The translations under genes were made by a program, and so were the position numbers. From the NCBI GenBank assembly GCA_018340375.1, contig JAFFJZ010000026.1:1302001-1366000 (forward strand): DNA of 64,000 nt. The letters are read 5' to 3'. Source of the DNA: Gonatopus flavifemur (Eukaryota > Arthropoda > Insecta > Hymenoptera > Dryinidae). Positions within the stretch are counted from its first letter, which is position 1, and each line of letters starts with the position of its first letter. Below are positions 46,752 through 57,540 of the stretch, piece by piece. A model generated the notes under the pieces. The model searched no databases. It was not told the origin of the DNA and saw only the letters and a program-made list of their open reading frames with translations.

Positions 46752-47405
46752 GTCTTCGTTGGAATAGTTTTTCGAGTGTATCCCAATTAATCTGTGAAAT
46801 GGAACATTCTGTATAAATCCATTGTTCCTCTGCATAGAAAATTCATTACTCTAAAGTCAAGAAAAACCAAGATATATCCAATGCTCTCCCAGATAGCACA
46901 GAAGTCCCCTGACTCGTCAGAATGAATTCACTTAAATGAATCCATTAAGAAGACAATTTTATGAATTCATAATGGATTCTTAAAAAATACATTCGATCCC
47001 CGAAGTATTCTTTATGAATTTTCTAAGAACTCATATAGGACTTCATAAATCATATTTATTGCAAACTAAAATCGATTTTTGAATCGATTCTTTTCTAAAC
47101 GATTTTTTCATGAATCGATTCTTTTTTATCCGATTCTCAAAACAATCGTACTCAACTTTCCAAATGTGAAATAAATGTAACAGAAACTTCTGTCAGAATT
47201 TTGAATTTCGTGGAGTACGGTGTATTACATAACGTCAAATGATCACCATTGGTAAATTCCTAGTCATTTTCAAATAATACTAGAAGCTGACCAATCTTGA
47301 TTGTTTCGTATCGCGCTGTTCCTCTCCATGAGAGAGCAGCTCGAAGGCCTAAGCATACGAATGCATGAAGGTGCAGCATAAGGCCATAAGGTCCCATGCA
47401 GCCAA

Positions 47406-48216
47406 TCTTATTCTGGAGGAACTGAAGAAACATCAAAAAATGATGTGTGGTCATATCATAAAAACCTAATGAAAAAACAGAGTATTGCCAATCCTGACAT
47501 CGACGATATGCCAACAGATTTAAAACATTATCTCACGCAACCTTTGATTGATCTAAAAGATGATCCTTTGAATTTTTGGAAAATGCATCATCCTACGTAC
47601 CCATCACTGAGTGAGATTGCAAAATGTTATTTCTCAGTCCCAGCAACTTCGGTTCCTTCTGAAAGATTATTTTCGAAAACAGGAAACATTGTGACGCAGA
47701 ACAGAAGTTGCTTGTCTCCTAAACATGTGATATTTAGTGATAATAAGATACACAATTATATGATTTTGGATTCAATTGTTCGAATTAAAAAATGTTCCTA
47801 ATAGACTTATTAAGCTTCTGAAGAATATCTGATAATGTACTCATATCACTATAGTTACTGAATGTATCTGGGTTATACCCAGTGAAGAATGAATACATCC
47901 TTATTACATTCATTTGAAGCGAATATTTTCATTTCCTTTGATTCCATTACAAAAATGCAGTTTTCATTTCCTATGAATTCAATAGTCTCAAATAGGCTTT
48001 GTATTATTACGTATGTGAGATTTATTTAACATTCAATTAGAACGAATAAACCATTTGAGATTCTCTGCTAACTTCGAAAAACCATATCCGAGTTTTTTCA
48101 ATCAATTTTTGAAGAATCGATTCTTTTCTAGCCGATTTTTAATCGAATCGATTTTTTATTTTGCGATCCAGAATCGATTCGGGAATCAATTTTTTTTCGT
48201 GAATCGCACACCCCTA
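47406..48216 (+). mobile_element. 3' part of a hAT transposon
   Basis: The fragment keeps the C-terminal transposase end and a right tip. The tip (GTGAATCGCACACCCCTA, ending 48216) follows an AATCGATT-rich subterminal stretch. The left tip is not found. A related AATCGATTCTTTT stretch at about 47065-47150 lies in the same orientation, so it is not the missing inverted end. Confidence 0.75.
47410..47801 (+). pseudogene. hAT transposase C-terminal fragment
   Basis: The frame holds the hAT C-terminal dimerisation region: PLNFWK, then YPSLSEIAKCYFSVPATSVPSERLFSKTGNIV, then a conserved NRSCLSPKHV. The E in PSERLFS is the position of the third catalytic residue of hAT enzymes. Everything N-terminal (BED finger, first two Asp) is missing. 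A stop lies in the same frame just upstream. The last exon of a longer gene is an alternative, but the transposon tip downstream supports a transposon remnant. Confidence 0.88.
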
Positions 48217-48520
48217 ATGGCTTCTCGGGTCACCTTTAACTGATCCGCCAGTTGTTGTGTTTGAGCGTCGTCTTCGTCCAACAAGGCTTGCGGGTCAGCG
48301 TCTTCAAACTTTTTCGGTGGCCTTCCACGTCCTCGTTCCTGACGTCAAAATCGCCACTTTTGAACCGTTTGAATCACTCGAAAGACTGTGTTTTACCGAG
48401 AGCATGCTCACCAAACGCCTCCAGAAGCATTCGATGCGATTCGGCTGCGGTTTTCTTCAGATGAAAACAGAAAAGTAGTACTGTCCGCAAATCGTAATTT
48501 GTTGGCACAAAACTCGACAT
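48217..48520 (-). pseudogene. Mariner transposase N-terminal fragment
   Basis: The frame starts at MSSFVPTNYDLRTVLLFCFHLKKTAAESHRMLLEAFGEHALGKTQSFE. It matches the N-terminal paired-like DNA-binding domain of mariner transposases. The next codon is TGA, where the family has Trp (FEW). In-frame FKRFKSGDFDVRNE follows, then a frameshift leads to GRPPKKFEDADPQALL. The catalytic domain is missing. Confidence 0.85.
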
Positions 48521-48691
48521 GTTTATCTCTAATAAACTAATGCTACTGAATGAAACTCGTGTTATTGTGAGTTGGAAATCTTTGTCGGATATCAATACAA
48601 TAACAAGACACCGCTGACGTGATGTGTCGGTAACTGCATCGACATCTAGCGCCACCTATGGGCAAATTCCGGATCATACTTACACACCTGG
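48217..48691 (-). mobile_element. 5' part of a mariner element
   Basis: On the minus strand it starts CCAGGTGTGTAAGTATGATC at 48691, with TA at 48692-48693. It runs through a leader into a transposase N-terminus and stops exactly where the hAT tip ends (48216). The remaining mariner sequence was not found on the other side of the hAT fragment. Confidence 0.78.
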
Positions 48692-48916
48692 TAGAGGGTC
48701 CGTATATGTATGATTTATATCTACATATACTTAAACCGATGTCACCGCCTTGAAAGGATTGTTGTGGACTCTTTCGTGAATTCATAAAATAAAAACTGGA
48801 TGTTCCCATCGACAATAAACGTTCTCCATCAAATGGATCAGTTCTGAACATCTTCGCTCTTTTCTCTGAACATCCCATCTTCGAGGACGTCAAAAAGAAA
48901 GAAAAACATTACAACT

Positions 48917-49118
48917 AGTATGTCACTTTGGGACGGAGCACAAATTCCAAAAGAATTCGTACACTGGATTTTAATAAATCGTTGACTCTTTCCATTATTT
49001 CGACAATCAGAATGGAAAGTGAATTCCATCGGTGAAATCATGGTCAAAGTCAGCGAATTATTAAAATCCAGTGTATGAATTCTTCTCGGATTTGTGCCTG
49101 GTCCAAAAGTGACATACT
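48917..49118. repeat. Foldback MITE
   Basis: Inverted arms of about 65 bp run from AGTATGTCACTTTGGGAC to GTCCAAAAGTGACATACT, and include ACACTGGATTTTAATAA and its complement. Length 202 bp. Confidence 0.88.
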
Positions 49119-49119
49119 A

Positions 49120-50530
49120 CCCACATAGCATGCAGTTCTTGAAGATATCTAAAAGAATACTCAACTGAGATATCTTCAAGAACGTTCTTGAAGATTTCTT
49201 AAAGATATCTCCCAGAAGTATTGGGAAGACATCTTGTAAAATTCTAAAAAAGATTTCTGAAAGATGTCTCGATGCAAGACATCTCCAAGACGACCATGCA
49301 AGATATCTTGAAAATATCTTTTAGAAGCCTTTGAAAGATATCTTCTTGGAAGACTTTAACAACATATGTTTGGAAGGATAGATTGTCAGTAAGTTTAGGT
49401 TATGAATACCTGTTCATATGAATTGACATGAATGACACTTGGAATGTGCCTTTTATTATAATCGAATTACACATGTGATAAATTCGTTCACAAATCGGGA
49501 GCTTTGAAAATCTATAAACATGCCAAGAGATTTTAAATTCTGCAAATATTACGATTTTGTAACCTTTGAATACCCGCGCTGAAATTAACGAATCTTCAAG
49601 ACACAAATATTTTACAAATTACTAAACTTTTTACGCTCAATTTTATATACAGCCTTCAAGTCAATCCAAAAAACTTCTCATTCACACCCATTAATAAGTT
49701 ATTCTTCGATAACGTTGGGATAGAAATAATTTAGGAAGAATCTGTGGTATTCATGACCAACTTATCTGACATTTGTTTATATAATAACAGTTTTTTCAAA
49801 AGATCACTTCTACCCTGAGAATGTACATCACTAACATGATTTCACTGTGTTATATTGACAATCATAAGTATCAAAACCAAACTGTCTCTATAGCTCAGGT
49901 CACTGAATCGTAAGTACATCGTAAGATGCGTGGGTTCGATTCCCGAAACCTCAAAGATTGAGATAAAGTAAATTTTATAGGAGTGCGAGAGCGACAAAGA
50001 CGAATATGGAGTGAGAGGGAGGAGGAGGGGGGGGGGAAAGGCAAAAGAAAAGGTTAGAATTTTTTTTCGTGAATAAATTCAAGCTTCTTCTAAGACATTT
50101 TTATGAATTTTGTAAGACATCTTTAAGAAATCTTGAAGAACTCTTTTAGATTTCTTAATTTCTTCTTGAAGATATCTTAGAGAAGTCTCTGAGACATCTT
50201 TTAGAAATTCATTCATGTTGCATAAGACATCTTTTCGAATACGAAAAGATATCTTTTAGAAAATTCTTCAAGACTTCTTGTAACAGCAAAACTTTTGCTT
50301 TGTCCAAAAGATTTCTACTGAATGTCTAAAAGATTTCTTATGCAACAGTTTTCCCTGTCTTCAAGATGTCTTCGTTTAAGAAATCTAAAAGACATTTAAA
50401 AGGGATCTAAATACATCTTTGAGATTTCTTAAAAGAAGAGATCTTGAAGACAGTGAAAACTGTTGCATAAGAACTCTTTGACACATCCAGTAGAAATCTT
50501 TCAGACAAAGCAAAAGTCTTGCTGTATGGG
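49120..50530. repeat. Degenerate AAGATATCTT motif field with transposon-like tips
   Basis: The left edge CCCACATAGCA (49120) and right edge TGCTGTATGGG (50530) resemble the tips of the element at 41909. Between them, both outer zones (49140-49380 and 50080-50530) are dense in GAAGATATCTTNAAGA-like palindromic motifs. The middle (49400-50060) is different DNA with a tRNA-like segment at 49888-49955 and a G-run at 50025-50036. The TA flank is present only on the left. No coding content. Confidence 0.5.
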
Positions 50531-50719
50531 AGGCCTTCAGTTTGTGGGTTGGTACCGGATATTTGGGATTAAAGGGATCTTTTTCGCCAGGAATTATTCT
50601 AACCATGAGAGAACACGGTGAGAGAAGCAGAGAGAGCAGAATGTTTCTCCTTAAAGGAACAATTCTGTTCGATAATTACAAACGTAACATTTTCTTGGAA
50701 CATTAAAACTGTATATTCT

Positions 50720-50925
50720 TGAGATTTATATCGTTTATAGAAACGAAACGAAAATTCAAATTCACGAAACCTACTGAATCGACGTGATCTATTATTTCGA
50801 ATTGAGTGCTTAGAACTGGAATTGCAAAGACGTGCTGCGAGATTTTTTATCTTCGACAGCTTATTGTGCTTTTATTGTGTTATTCGATTAATAATTCGTT
50901 TCAATAAACGATTCAAACTTTAGCA
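50720..50925. repeat. MITE family A copy
   Basis: Inverted ends around ATCGTTTATAGAAACGAAACG and TTCGTTTCAATAAACGATTCAAACTT. Matches the copies at 25395 and 60031. Confidence 0.8.
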
Positions 50926-51394
50926 GCATAAAACTAATTGGTATTATTCCAACTATCCATTCTCAGACGAGGAAATGTAAAGCATGGCCGTTACGTCTGG
51001 ATATTCTGGTCTACCTTCGTTTTAGTATGTAATAGAATCACCGTTCTAACAGTAATTATGATTCTTTCGCAGAATTGTCGTCCACGCGGAAACGTTGAGG
51101 ATATATTCGTTCTTAGTGAAAAATTTTACGAATGTGTGACAAAGATATTTTAAGTTTTCATGACATTTGGTATCGATTCAAGTTTTATGTGATTTTCATA
51201 ACAGTTACCGATGTGCGACGATTTTATTGTTGCTTTCAAATTTGTTCATTCAGGTTATTGTTATGTGATTCAGTGTCAATGCAAGGTAATATCTAAATTT
51301 CCGAAATACGTGAAATGAAATATGGTTGTTAATTTTCATTACTTTTATTTAGTTGGTTTTAATAATATAATATACATATATATATATATATATA
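50926..51394. other. Spacer without visible gene
   Basis: AT-rich sequence ending in an (AT)n run that provides the TA target of the next MITE. A 71-codon open frame here has no recognisable features. Confidence 0.4.
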
Positions 51395-51703
51395 CACGGA
51401 GAAAAAGGAATTCGCTTTGACAGCGAAATCTACTTTTGCTGGGCTCCTTTTGCCAGAGCAGCGAATTTTTAGCTGTGGCAGCAAAAAATGTTTGCTATCC
51501 CAGCAAAATTTGTTTGCTATTCTGTATATAATACTGAAAATTTACTGGCGGAGCAAACATTTTTTGCTGCCACCGCTAAAAAATTGCTGCCGTAGCTAAC
51601 ACGATTGCTGTTATAGCAAATTTTTAGCTAGGTCAGCAAAAAATTTTGCTATTCTATATATAATACCTCGATTTGCTGCGTCAGAAAATTTTTTCTCTCC
51701 ATG
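51395..51703. repeat. CACGGAGAAAAA MITE with CAGCAAAATTTGCT repeats
   Basis: 309 bp with TA on both sides and inverted ends CACGGAGAAAAAGG/TTTTTTCTCTCCATG. The interior is a chain of GCTG(N)CAGCAAAWTTTT-like motifs alternating in orientation. Closely related to 56234..56603; a shorter relative lies at 18610..18756. Confidence 0.9.
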
Positions 51704-51882
51704 TATTGGTAAATTCTGCAATCGGTTCTGAAGTTTGAAAATTTCCTCATATCTATAATAACCATTCGCTATTCAATCCAAGAATTTTTTTAAATAGTGC
51801 TCATTATAATCCGTGTGTACTAAAAACTACAATATTACATAAACTTTTTCGTTTGTGTTATCACATTACTTTGCACTTAGGG

Positions 51883-52026
51883 TAAGGTGGTGTAAAAGTA
51901 CGCGGGAGACCAAGGTGCGCGGTTTGTTGAAAAAATGTTTCAAACAACAATATTGCTTTATTTACCCAATCAACTTGCACTCTTGCGCTCCTCATCTCCC
52001 GCATACTTTTACACCATCTCACCTTA
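51883..52026. repeat. Short foldback MITE
   Basis: TAAGGTGGTGTAAAAGTACG and its near-complement CATACTTTTACACCATCTCACCTTA form arms of about 30 bp at the ends of a 144-bp unit. Confidence 0.8.
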
Positions 52027-52631
52027 ATTCTGACAAGCAGGGCTAATATAAAATTTAATGAAAAAAATAGAATGTAACACAAGTGATAATATACGATACG
52101 ATATGATATAATATGAAAAAAAGCTCTCTACAATAAACCATCAACAGTTTGATGCGTAGTTTTTTTGATTTTCAATGCTACCTAGGGAGTATTAAGTAGG
52201 AGTTTTAGGTGAAAGCATATATATACATCCAAGTACTAGCAGTGTTGGAGCCTCATTTTGAACTTAATGAATTTACATCAAATTTTAGCTTGTTTGTACT
52301 CGCTCTTACAGGTACTGTGTACCTTAATAACTATTTTTATCCTAAAATTTCAATTCAAATTATATTTATATATATCTACATGAGATTTTTTCACACCGTA
52401 GATCCAGTACGCTAAAAACGGGAAGTGTTCCGTTAGAAAAATCGCGAGCCGCATTTGACCGTTGAAGAAGGCACGGAAGATAGGTGACCACCAATATTTT
52501 GTTCGTATCAGATATTTGTGGACAAATAATTGCAGACTCAGAATTGATCGGCTATATACGGACATCTTGGAAGTATCTGAAAATCAAATGAGACAAAGTT
52601 GGTTAAAAACCTTTTTGATAGTGTGACTGTA
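52027..52631. other. Spacer without visible gene
   Basis: No coding exon or transposon end is recognised. Short AT-rich microsatellite-like stretches (GATACGATATGATATAATATG) occur near 52090. Confidence 0.4.
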
Positions 52632-53334
52632 CTTAAGGGATAATATCACCTTGTGTCCACGAAATTTTTTGCCATTTTCTAAAACTTACCACAAACAATA
52701 GAAACATTTTTGGAATATTGGGTTTTCTGCATATAAAAGTACTAGTCTTCGAGTACCAGAAACACATTTTATCATATTTTTACCACACAAAATGGTGGCA
52801 TATCAGCACATTCAAAATGAGTCTGTTGATTTACATGGGCGTACCGCTGCAGGTCACAATTGTGAATGTAGGACAGAAAACTGAAAATTTTCTCAAAATA
52901 TGGTCCAAAATCTAGTGAACATCGTAGGATTTTTCCGAAAAACTTATTTCAAAGAAAGTGACGTTGATTTGAATTTTTTTTCGATTTTTTCTTTTTTAAA
53001 CCGATCGAAAATCCCTCATAAAATCTATCGTATTCAATTTATCGAAAAACTCCTACGATGTTCACTGGATTTCAGACTATATTTTGAGAAACTTTTTGAT
53101 TTTTTCTTCTACATTCATAATTGTGACCTGCAGCGGTACGCCCATGTGAATTAACAGACTCATTTTGAATGTGCTGGTATGCCACCATTTTGCATTGTAA
53201 GAATATGACAAAATGTGTTTTTGGTACCTTCATATGCACAAAACCCCATATTTCAAAAATGTTCCTATCGTTTATGGTAAGTTTTAGAAAATGGCAAGAA
53301 ATTTCGTGGACAAAAGGTGATATTACCCCTCAAG
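52632..53334. repeat. Foldback element with arms of about 300 bp
   Basis: The tip CTTAAGGGATAATATCACC (left) is inverted at the right (GGTGATATTACCCCTCAAG). Inverted similarity continues through AAAATGGTGGCATATCAGCA, GGGCGTACCGCTGCAGGTCA and GAACATCGTAGGATTTTTC and their complements almost to the centre near 52985. No clear target duplication and no gene. Confidence 0.9.
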
Positions 53335-53809
53335 AAATTCTCAATAACACCAAACGTTCATAACACCATATGTGGATACAAAACAGAAACGTTTGGAGAA
53401 AGTGTTAGGGCTGTTAGGATATATTGAAGTTTGTTCATACCAGCAGATAAATATTTGTGGCACCAAGTCCATATACTATCGGATCTGTCTAGATCTTATC
53501 GAATGAAGTGGCGGATCTGTTCGGATCTGAGGAGATTTGATTAGATTCGATTAGATTCGATTGGATCCGATCATTTCTGATCGGTTTTTTCCGAAAAGTG
53601 AGTGAAAAGGGGAAAAATCGTATAAAAACCGATAGAAACATATTCACTTTGAATGGACAAGTTTTGTCTACTTTAATCGGTTTCTATCTGATTTTCTTGT
53701 TTTTATAGTCGTCAGCTTGGTAGGAGTCAAGACAATCATAGTTGGACATCTCTAGACTAAACATTTAAAGTACTTAAAATAACTCACACAGCACCACCAT
53801 GGACCGGTT

Positions 53810-54420
53810 TGGAAGTAATTTAATTCAAAATAATTGGATTGATGTTCAATTAACCATTAAAGTATAATTTCAACTTGAAATTTCTTTTAATTAACAATTA
53901 AATTTAACTTTTAACCCTCGACCGTTTGCCTCTTCAAATGGTGCATAAATGGTCGCGCGTATTTGAATTGAATTTTTTCATTAAATTATGATTTTTCCAC
54001 AGTTCTATACCTATTGATCATCAAACATATGCTCCTCCACATAAATTATTGAAAAATCAAATCATAGTACAGTGCGCTCTCTGAATAGTGTCGCGGACCA
54101 TTCGGAACTATTCGGAGAGCGCACTGTAAAATAATGTCTCATTATATTAATTTATCAAATTCTTATACACCGTATCTGACAGATTCACGCGTAAATTCGA
54201 GGGTCGATCCGAATTTGTTTTCAATTAACAATTAAATTCGATTCTTGATTGAAATTTTTTTCATTCAACAATTAAATTTAGTTCTGAATTGAAGTTTTTT
54301 GAATCAATCATCAAATTTTATTTCCAATTGGAATTTTGCTTCAACTGACTATTACATGTAATTCTCAATTGCAATTTTTCGCAATTAACAATTGAATTCA
54401 ATTTCTAATTGAAAACAGTT
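53810..54420. repeat. Degenerate 40-bp CAATTAAATT repeat
   Basis: From about 54222 to 54415 units of about 40 bp follow the pattern CAATTAACAATTAAATTYGATTCT-TTGAA-TTTTT. Related stretches lie at 53815-53915 and again at 57760-57850. A small MITE (54070..54126) interrupts the field. Confidence 0.65.
54070..54126. repeat. 57-bp palindromic MITE
   Basis: CAGTGCGCTCTCTGAATAGT and ACTATTCGGAGAGCGCACTG are inverted with TA on both sides. It is little more than two terminal repeats, as left by internal deletion of a Tc1/pogo-like element. Confidence 0.85.
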
Positions 54421-54426
54421 TACCTT

Positions 54427-55842
54427 TCTATTATTACAATATAAATATGAATGAAATAAATACTAATAATAATGAATGAGTAACAATAATAATAACAACT
54501 CCTCAAATATATTCAAGAATAAAATTTGATTTTCAATTGGAACTAGTTTTAATTTTAAATTGATTTATTTGTTAATCAGAATATAAATCGCAATAATATG
54601 AATTGAAATAGTACAAGAAGGAAGGGCAATTCTTTTCATATTTTCACACTTTTCATATCAACTTCAGTCAATGACCCTGGTAGAAGAATTTCATTGAATT
54701 TTGTTAAATTTCGTTCACTCCTGGCGCATTTGGTATTCATTAGAAATTAGCAAAACTCAACTGAACCCAACAAACTTTCGGTAAAATTCGATATTTGTCC
54801 ACAAAATTTGATAACGTTTAGTGACATTTGTTGACTTCCATTGAAGTTCGTTGAAATTTGAAGATTTTTATGGAATTTCATTGAAATACTGCTGTGCCAA
54901 AAGTGAACAAAATTCAGCAAAATTTTTCCGCCAGGGTTTGCTCATTCCACTTTTTTCAGGATTTGATCTATTATGTTTTCGGCAAATTCATATATTGAAG
55001 ACATACATAGGGAAACCAACCTCGCGTTTGGATACGGTGAAGTTGGGTTTATTATGTTTTATTCTTGTAATGTAAATGTCTCGTGAAGGTGACGACGGAA
55101 GGGCCGCATGATAATCAAGACCGGACTTTTCTTCGACGTTTCACGTCACTTTTCCGATGAGCAACCGTTCATCCACCGGTTTACTTCACCTACCAATTTT
55201 TCACGTAAATTCTACACCAAGGCAGCGAATTCCATCGGTAGTTGTTTTGTGCGGGATATTTGTCTTCTATTTCTGTTGTCCGAATGAAGCTGACTCGTGA
55301 AGATACACGAAAAAGACAACAGTCTGGTTACTGAGAACCACAGCAGTCGATTCAAAAACAAATGACATGACAGTTGGATAGTAAGGATCAGCGCGTTCAC
55401 AGTGATGAATAATAAAATGGAATTCGTTAATGTTAGCGGCACGGTAATGAGTACTGGGGATCACAGTATTGCATGGCATGGATTTGAATTTTATTAGTGG
55501 GTTGTTGTGATCCACATCACTGTTTTCTTTTTTGCGTGCAGAGCACTTTGACCAACGAATAGTTACGCTTTCTGGAAAAAATAATGATATACAGATTTAT
55601 ATTGAGAATTCTCAAGCAAAATTATAGCTTATTGTATTTTTACCCATGTGTGCACAAATATGGAGCCAACTTCAGCCCTTTCCTGGCATGAAATTAGCCA
55701 GCATTTGCCAAGAGTGGGCTGTAATTGAATCAATGTTGATGCACACAGGGGCAAATGAATTTTTGGGGATATCGATCTGTATTGATGTTCTTACAAATTC
55801 TTTTTTTTTTCAAATTATAGAATTATGTTGCCATTTACGTAG
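54427..55842. other. Spacer, partly less AT-rich, no gene identified
   Basis: The 55080-55560 part has more balanced base composition, and a minus-strand frame of about 80 codons. I could not match it to a family or build supported exons. Confidence 0.35.
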
Positions 55843-56233
55843 CTATTTGTTACACGCGGTATTGAAAATCTTAACCATCAAGTTCATTTCATTGATCATT
55901 TTGCAATAGTGATTTGAATCTTCTGTATTCGCATCACGCAAAAATGAAAAAATTCGCTTTGTCGAATCTGTATCCGTAGTACTCACAAGCGCGTGGATAG
56001 CTCTACTCGATAGCATTGTTTTCTTAAACCAGCTATTCCAAACTAGATAAATGGAAAGTTCTGAAATTGTTGGAAATATATGTTCCGATTTTAACGAAGG
56101 TTTCAATGTTAACAAAACCTGAATTTTGAATTTCAACATAACATTATTCATCATGAAGTAATCAGTCTTACGACTGGTTTGATGAAACCCTCCACCCCTG
56201 TCTATTCTCCGCCAAACGTTTAATTTCTACATA

Positions 56234-56603
56234 CACGGAGAAAAAGGAATTCGCTGTGGCAGCGGAATCTACTTTTGCTGGGTTCCTTTTGCCAGAGCAG
56301 CAAATTTTTTGCTGTGACAGCAAACTATTTGCTGTTCCAGTAATCTTGTTAGCTGCGACAGCGAATTTGCAGCTGTGGCAGCAAAAAATGTTTGCTATCT
56401 CAGCAAAATTTGTTTGTTATTCTATATATAATACTGAAAATTTGCTGGCGGAGCAAACATTTTTTGCTGCCACAGCTAAAAAATTGCTGTCGTAGCTAAC
56501 ACGATTGCTGTTATAGCAAATTTTTAGCTAGGTCAGCAAAAAATTTTGCTATTCTATATATAATACCTCGATTTGCTACGTCAGCAAATTTTTTCTCTCC
56601 GTG
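56234..56603. repeat. CACGGAGAAAAA MITE with CAGCAAAATTTGCT repeats, longer copy
   Basis: 370 bp with TA on both sides and inverted ends CACGGAGAAAAAGG/TTTTTTCTCTCCGTG. The sequence shared with 51395..51703 is highly similar; this copy has an extra stretch of the same motif near its left end. Confidence 0.92.
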
Positions 56604-56605
56604 TA

Positions 56606-57520
56606 TCTACTACATCCCTTGTCTTGTACGATTTTACGTTATCTACAAAACCTATGTACACAGATTTCTTCAGCGCTATCCTTTTCTCTATCACTGCCCT
56701 GAGTGCTAAGATTGCTTCTCGCGTTCCCCTATTTGTTCTAAAACCAAACTGATCTTCTGCCAATCTACTCTCTATTTTATTTTCCATCCTCCTGTATATA
56801 ATTTTGGTCAGTATTTTCGAAGCATGTGAAGTTAAACTGATCGTTCTGTAGTTCTCGCATTTGTCTGCCCCTTGTTTTTTCGGGATAGCGACAATTTTAT
56901 TCTTTTGGAAATCTTCCGGTACTTCTCCTTTTTCGGACATATCTCTAATCAATTCAAACAGTGCGTCGCGAGTTCCTTCACTGGAGGCTTTTATAAGGTC
57001 CGCACTTATGCCATCTATGCCTGGCGCTTTATTATTTTTCAATTCTTTCAAAGCCTTGTCGAATTCTGATCTCAATATCGAATCTCCCAATTCTTCCTCA
57101 TCTACATCCTCCTCCTTCTCTAAAAGTGCTATATCATCGTTTCCTCTACACAAGTCTTCCAAATGATTGATCCACTGTTCTATTTTCTCTTCCGTTTTTA
57201 TCAATTGTCGTCCTAGAGAGTTTCTAATCTTATTGCTTCTAGATTTCATTTGTCCGAAAAATCTTTTAATAATCCTATATGCTTCATCTATTTTTCCTAA
57301 ATGCAATCTTATTTCTATTTCCTGACATTTCTCTTCTAACCACTGTTCTTTTGCTTTCCTTGATTCTCTTATTATTTCATTTCTCAATGATTTGTATCGT
57401 TGCTGGCCTTCTTGGCTATCATTATTCTTGTATTTTCTTCTTTCATTTATCAATTCTAAAATTCCTCCCGTTATCCATGGGTTTTTAGGTTCTACTCCTA
57501 TGCATATAATAACATTATTA
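56606..57520 (-). pseudogene. Non-LTR reverse transcriptase fragment
   Basis: The minus-strand frame runs from about VEPKNPWITGGILELINERR (the post-endonuclease linker of many LINEs) through KALKELKNNKAPGIDGISADL (RT motif 1), IVAIPKK and NYRTISLTSHASKILTKII (RT motif 2/2a), to EDQFGFRTNRGTREAI (RT motif 3). Just at the expected catalytic YxDF/FVDxxKAFD region the sequence turns into FVDNVKSYKTRDVV and meets the MITE. The thumb and C-terminus are missing. The clade (RTE, CR1/Jockey or other) cannot be decided by eye. Confidence 0.88.
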
Positions 57521-57540
57521 TGCAGATCATAATTTTTGGT

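Larger units (their letters stand above)
56158..57540 (-). mobile_element. LINE fragment interrupted by a MITE
   Basis: The minus-strand reverse transcriptase fragment (56606..57520) breaks off at the MITE 56234..56603. Sequence on the other side (about 56158-56233, AGTCGTAAGACTGATTACTT on the minus strand) could be the end of the same LINE. The 5' end is truncated near a stop at about 57540. Confidence 0.7.

Noticed and set aside
49888..49955. tRNA-like segment with TAGCTCAGG and GGTTCGATTCC boxes
   Set aside because: The 5' and 3' ends do not pair into a 7-bp acceptor stem, and no clear anticodon arm can be drawn. More likely a SINE or tRNA relic.
52900..53154. 84-codon frame in the foldback arm
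   Set aside because: The sequence is one arm of a long palindrome; the frame is incidental.
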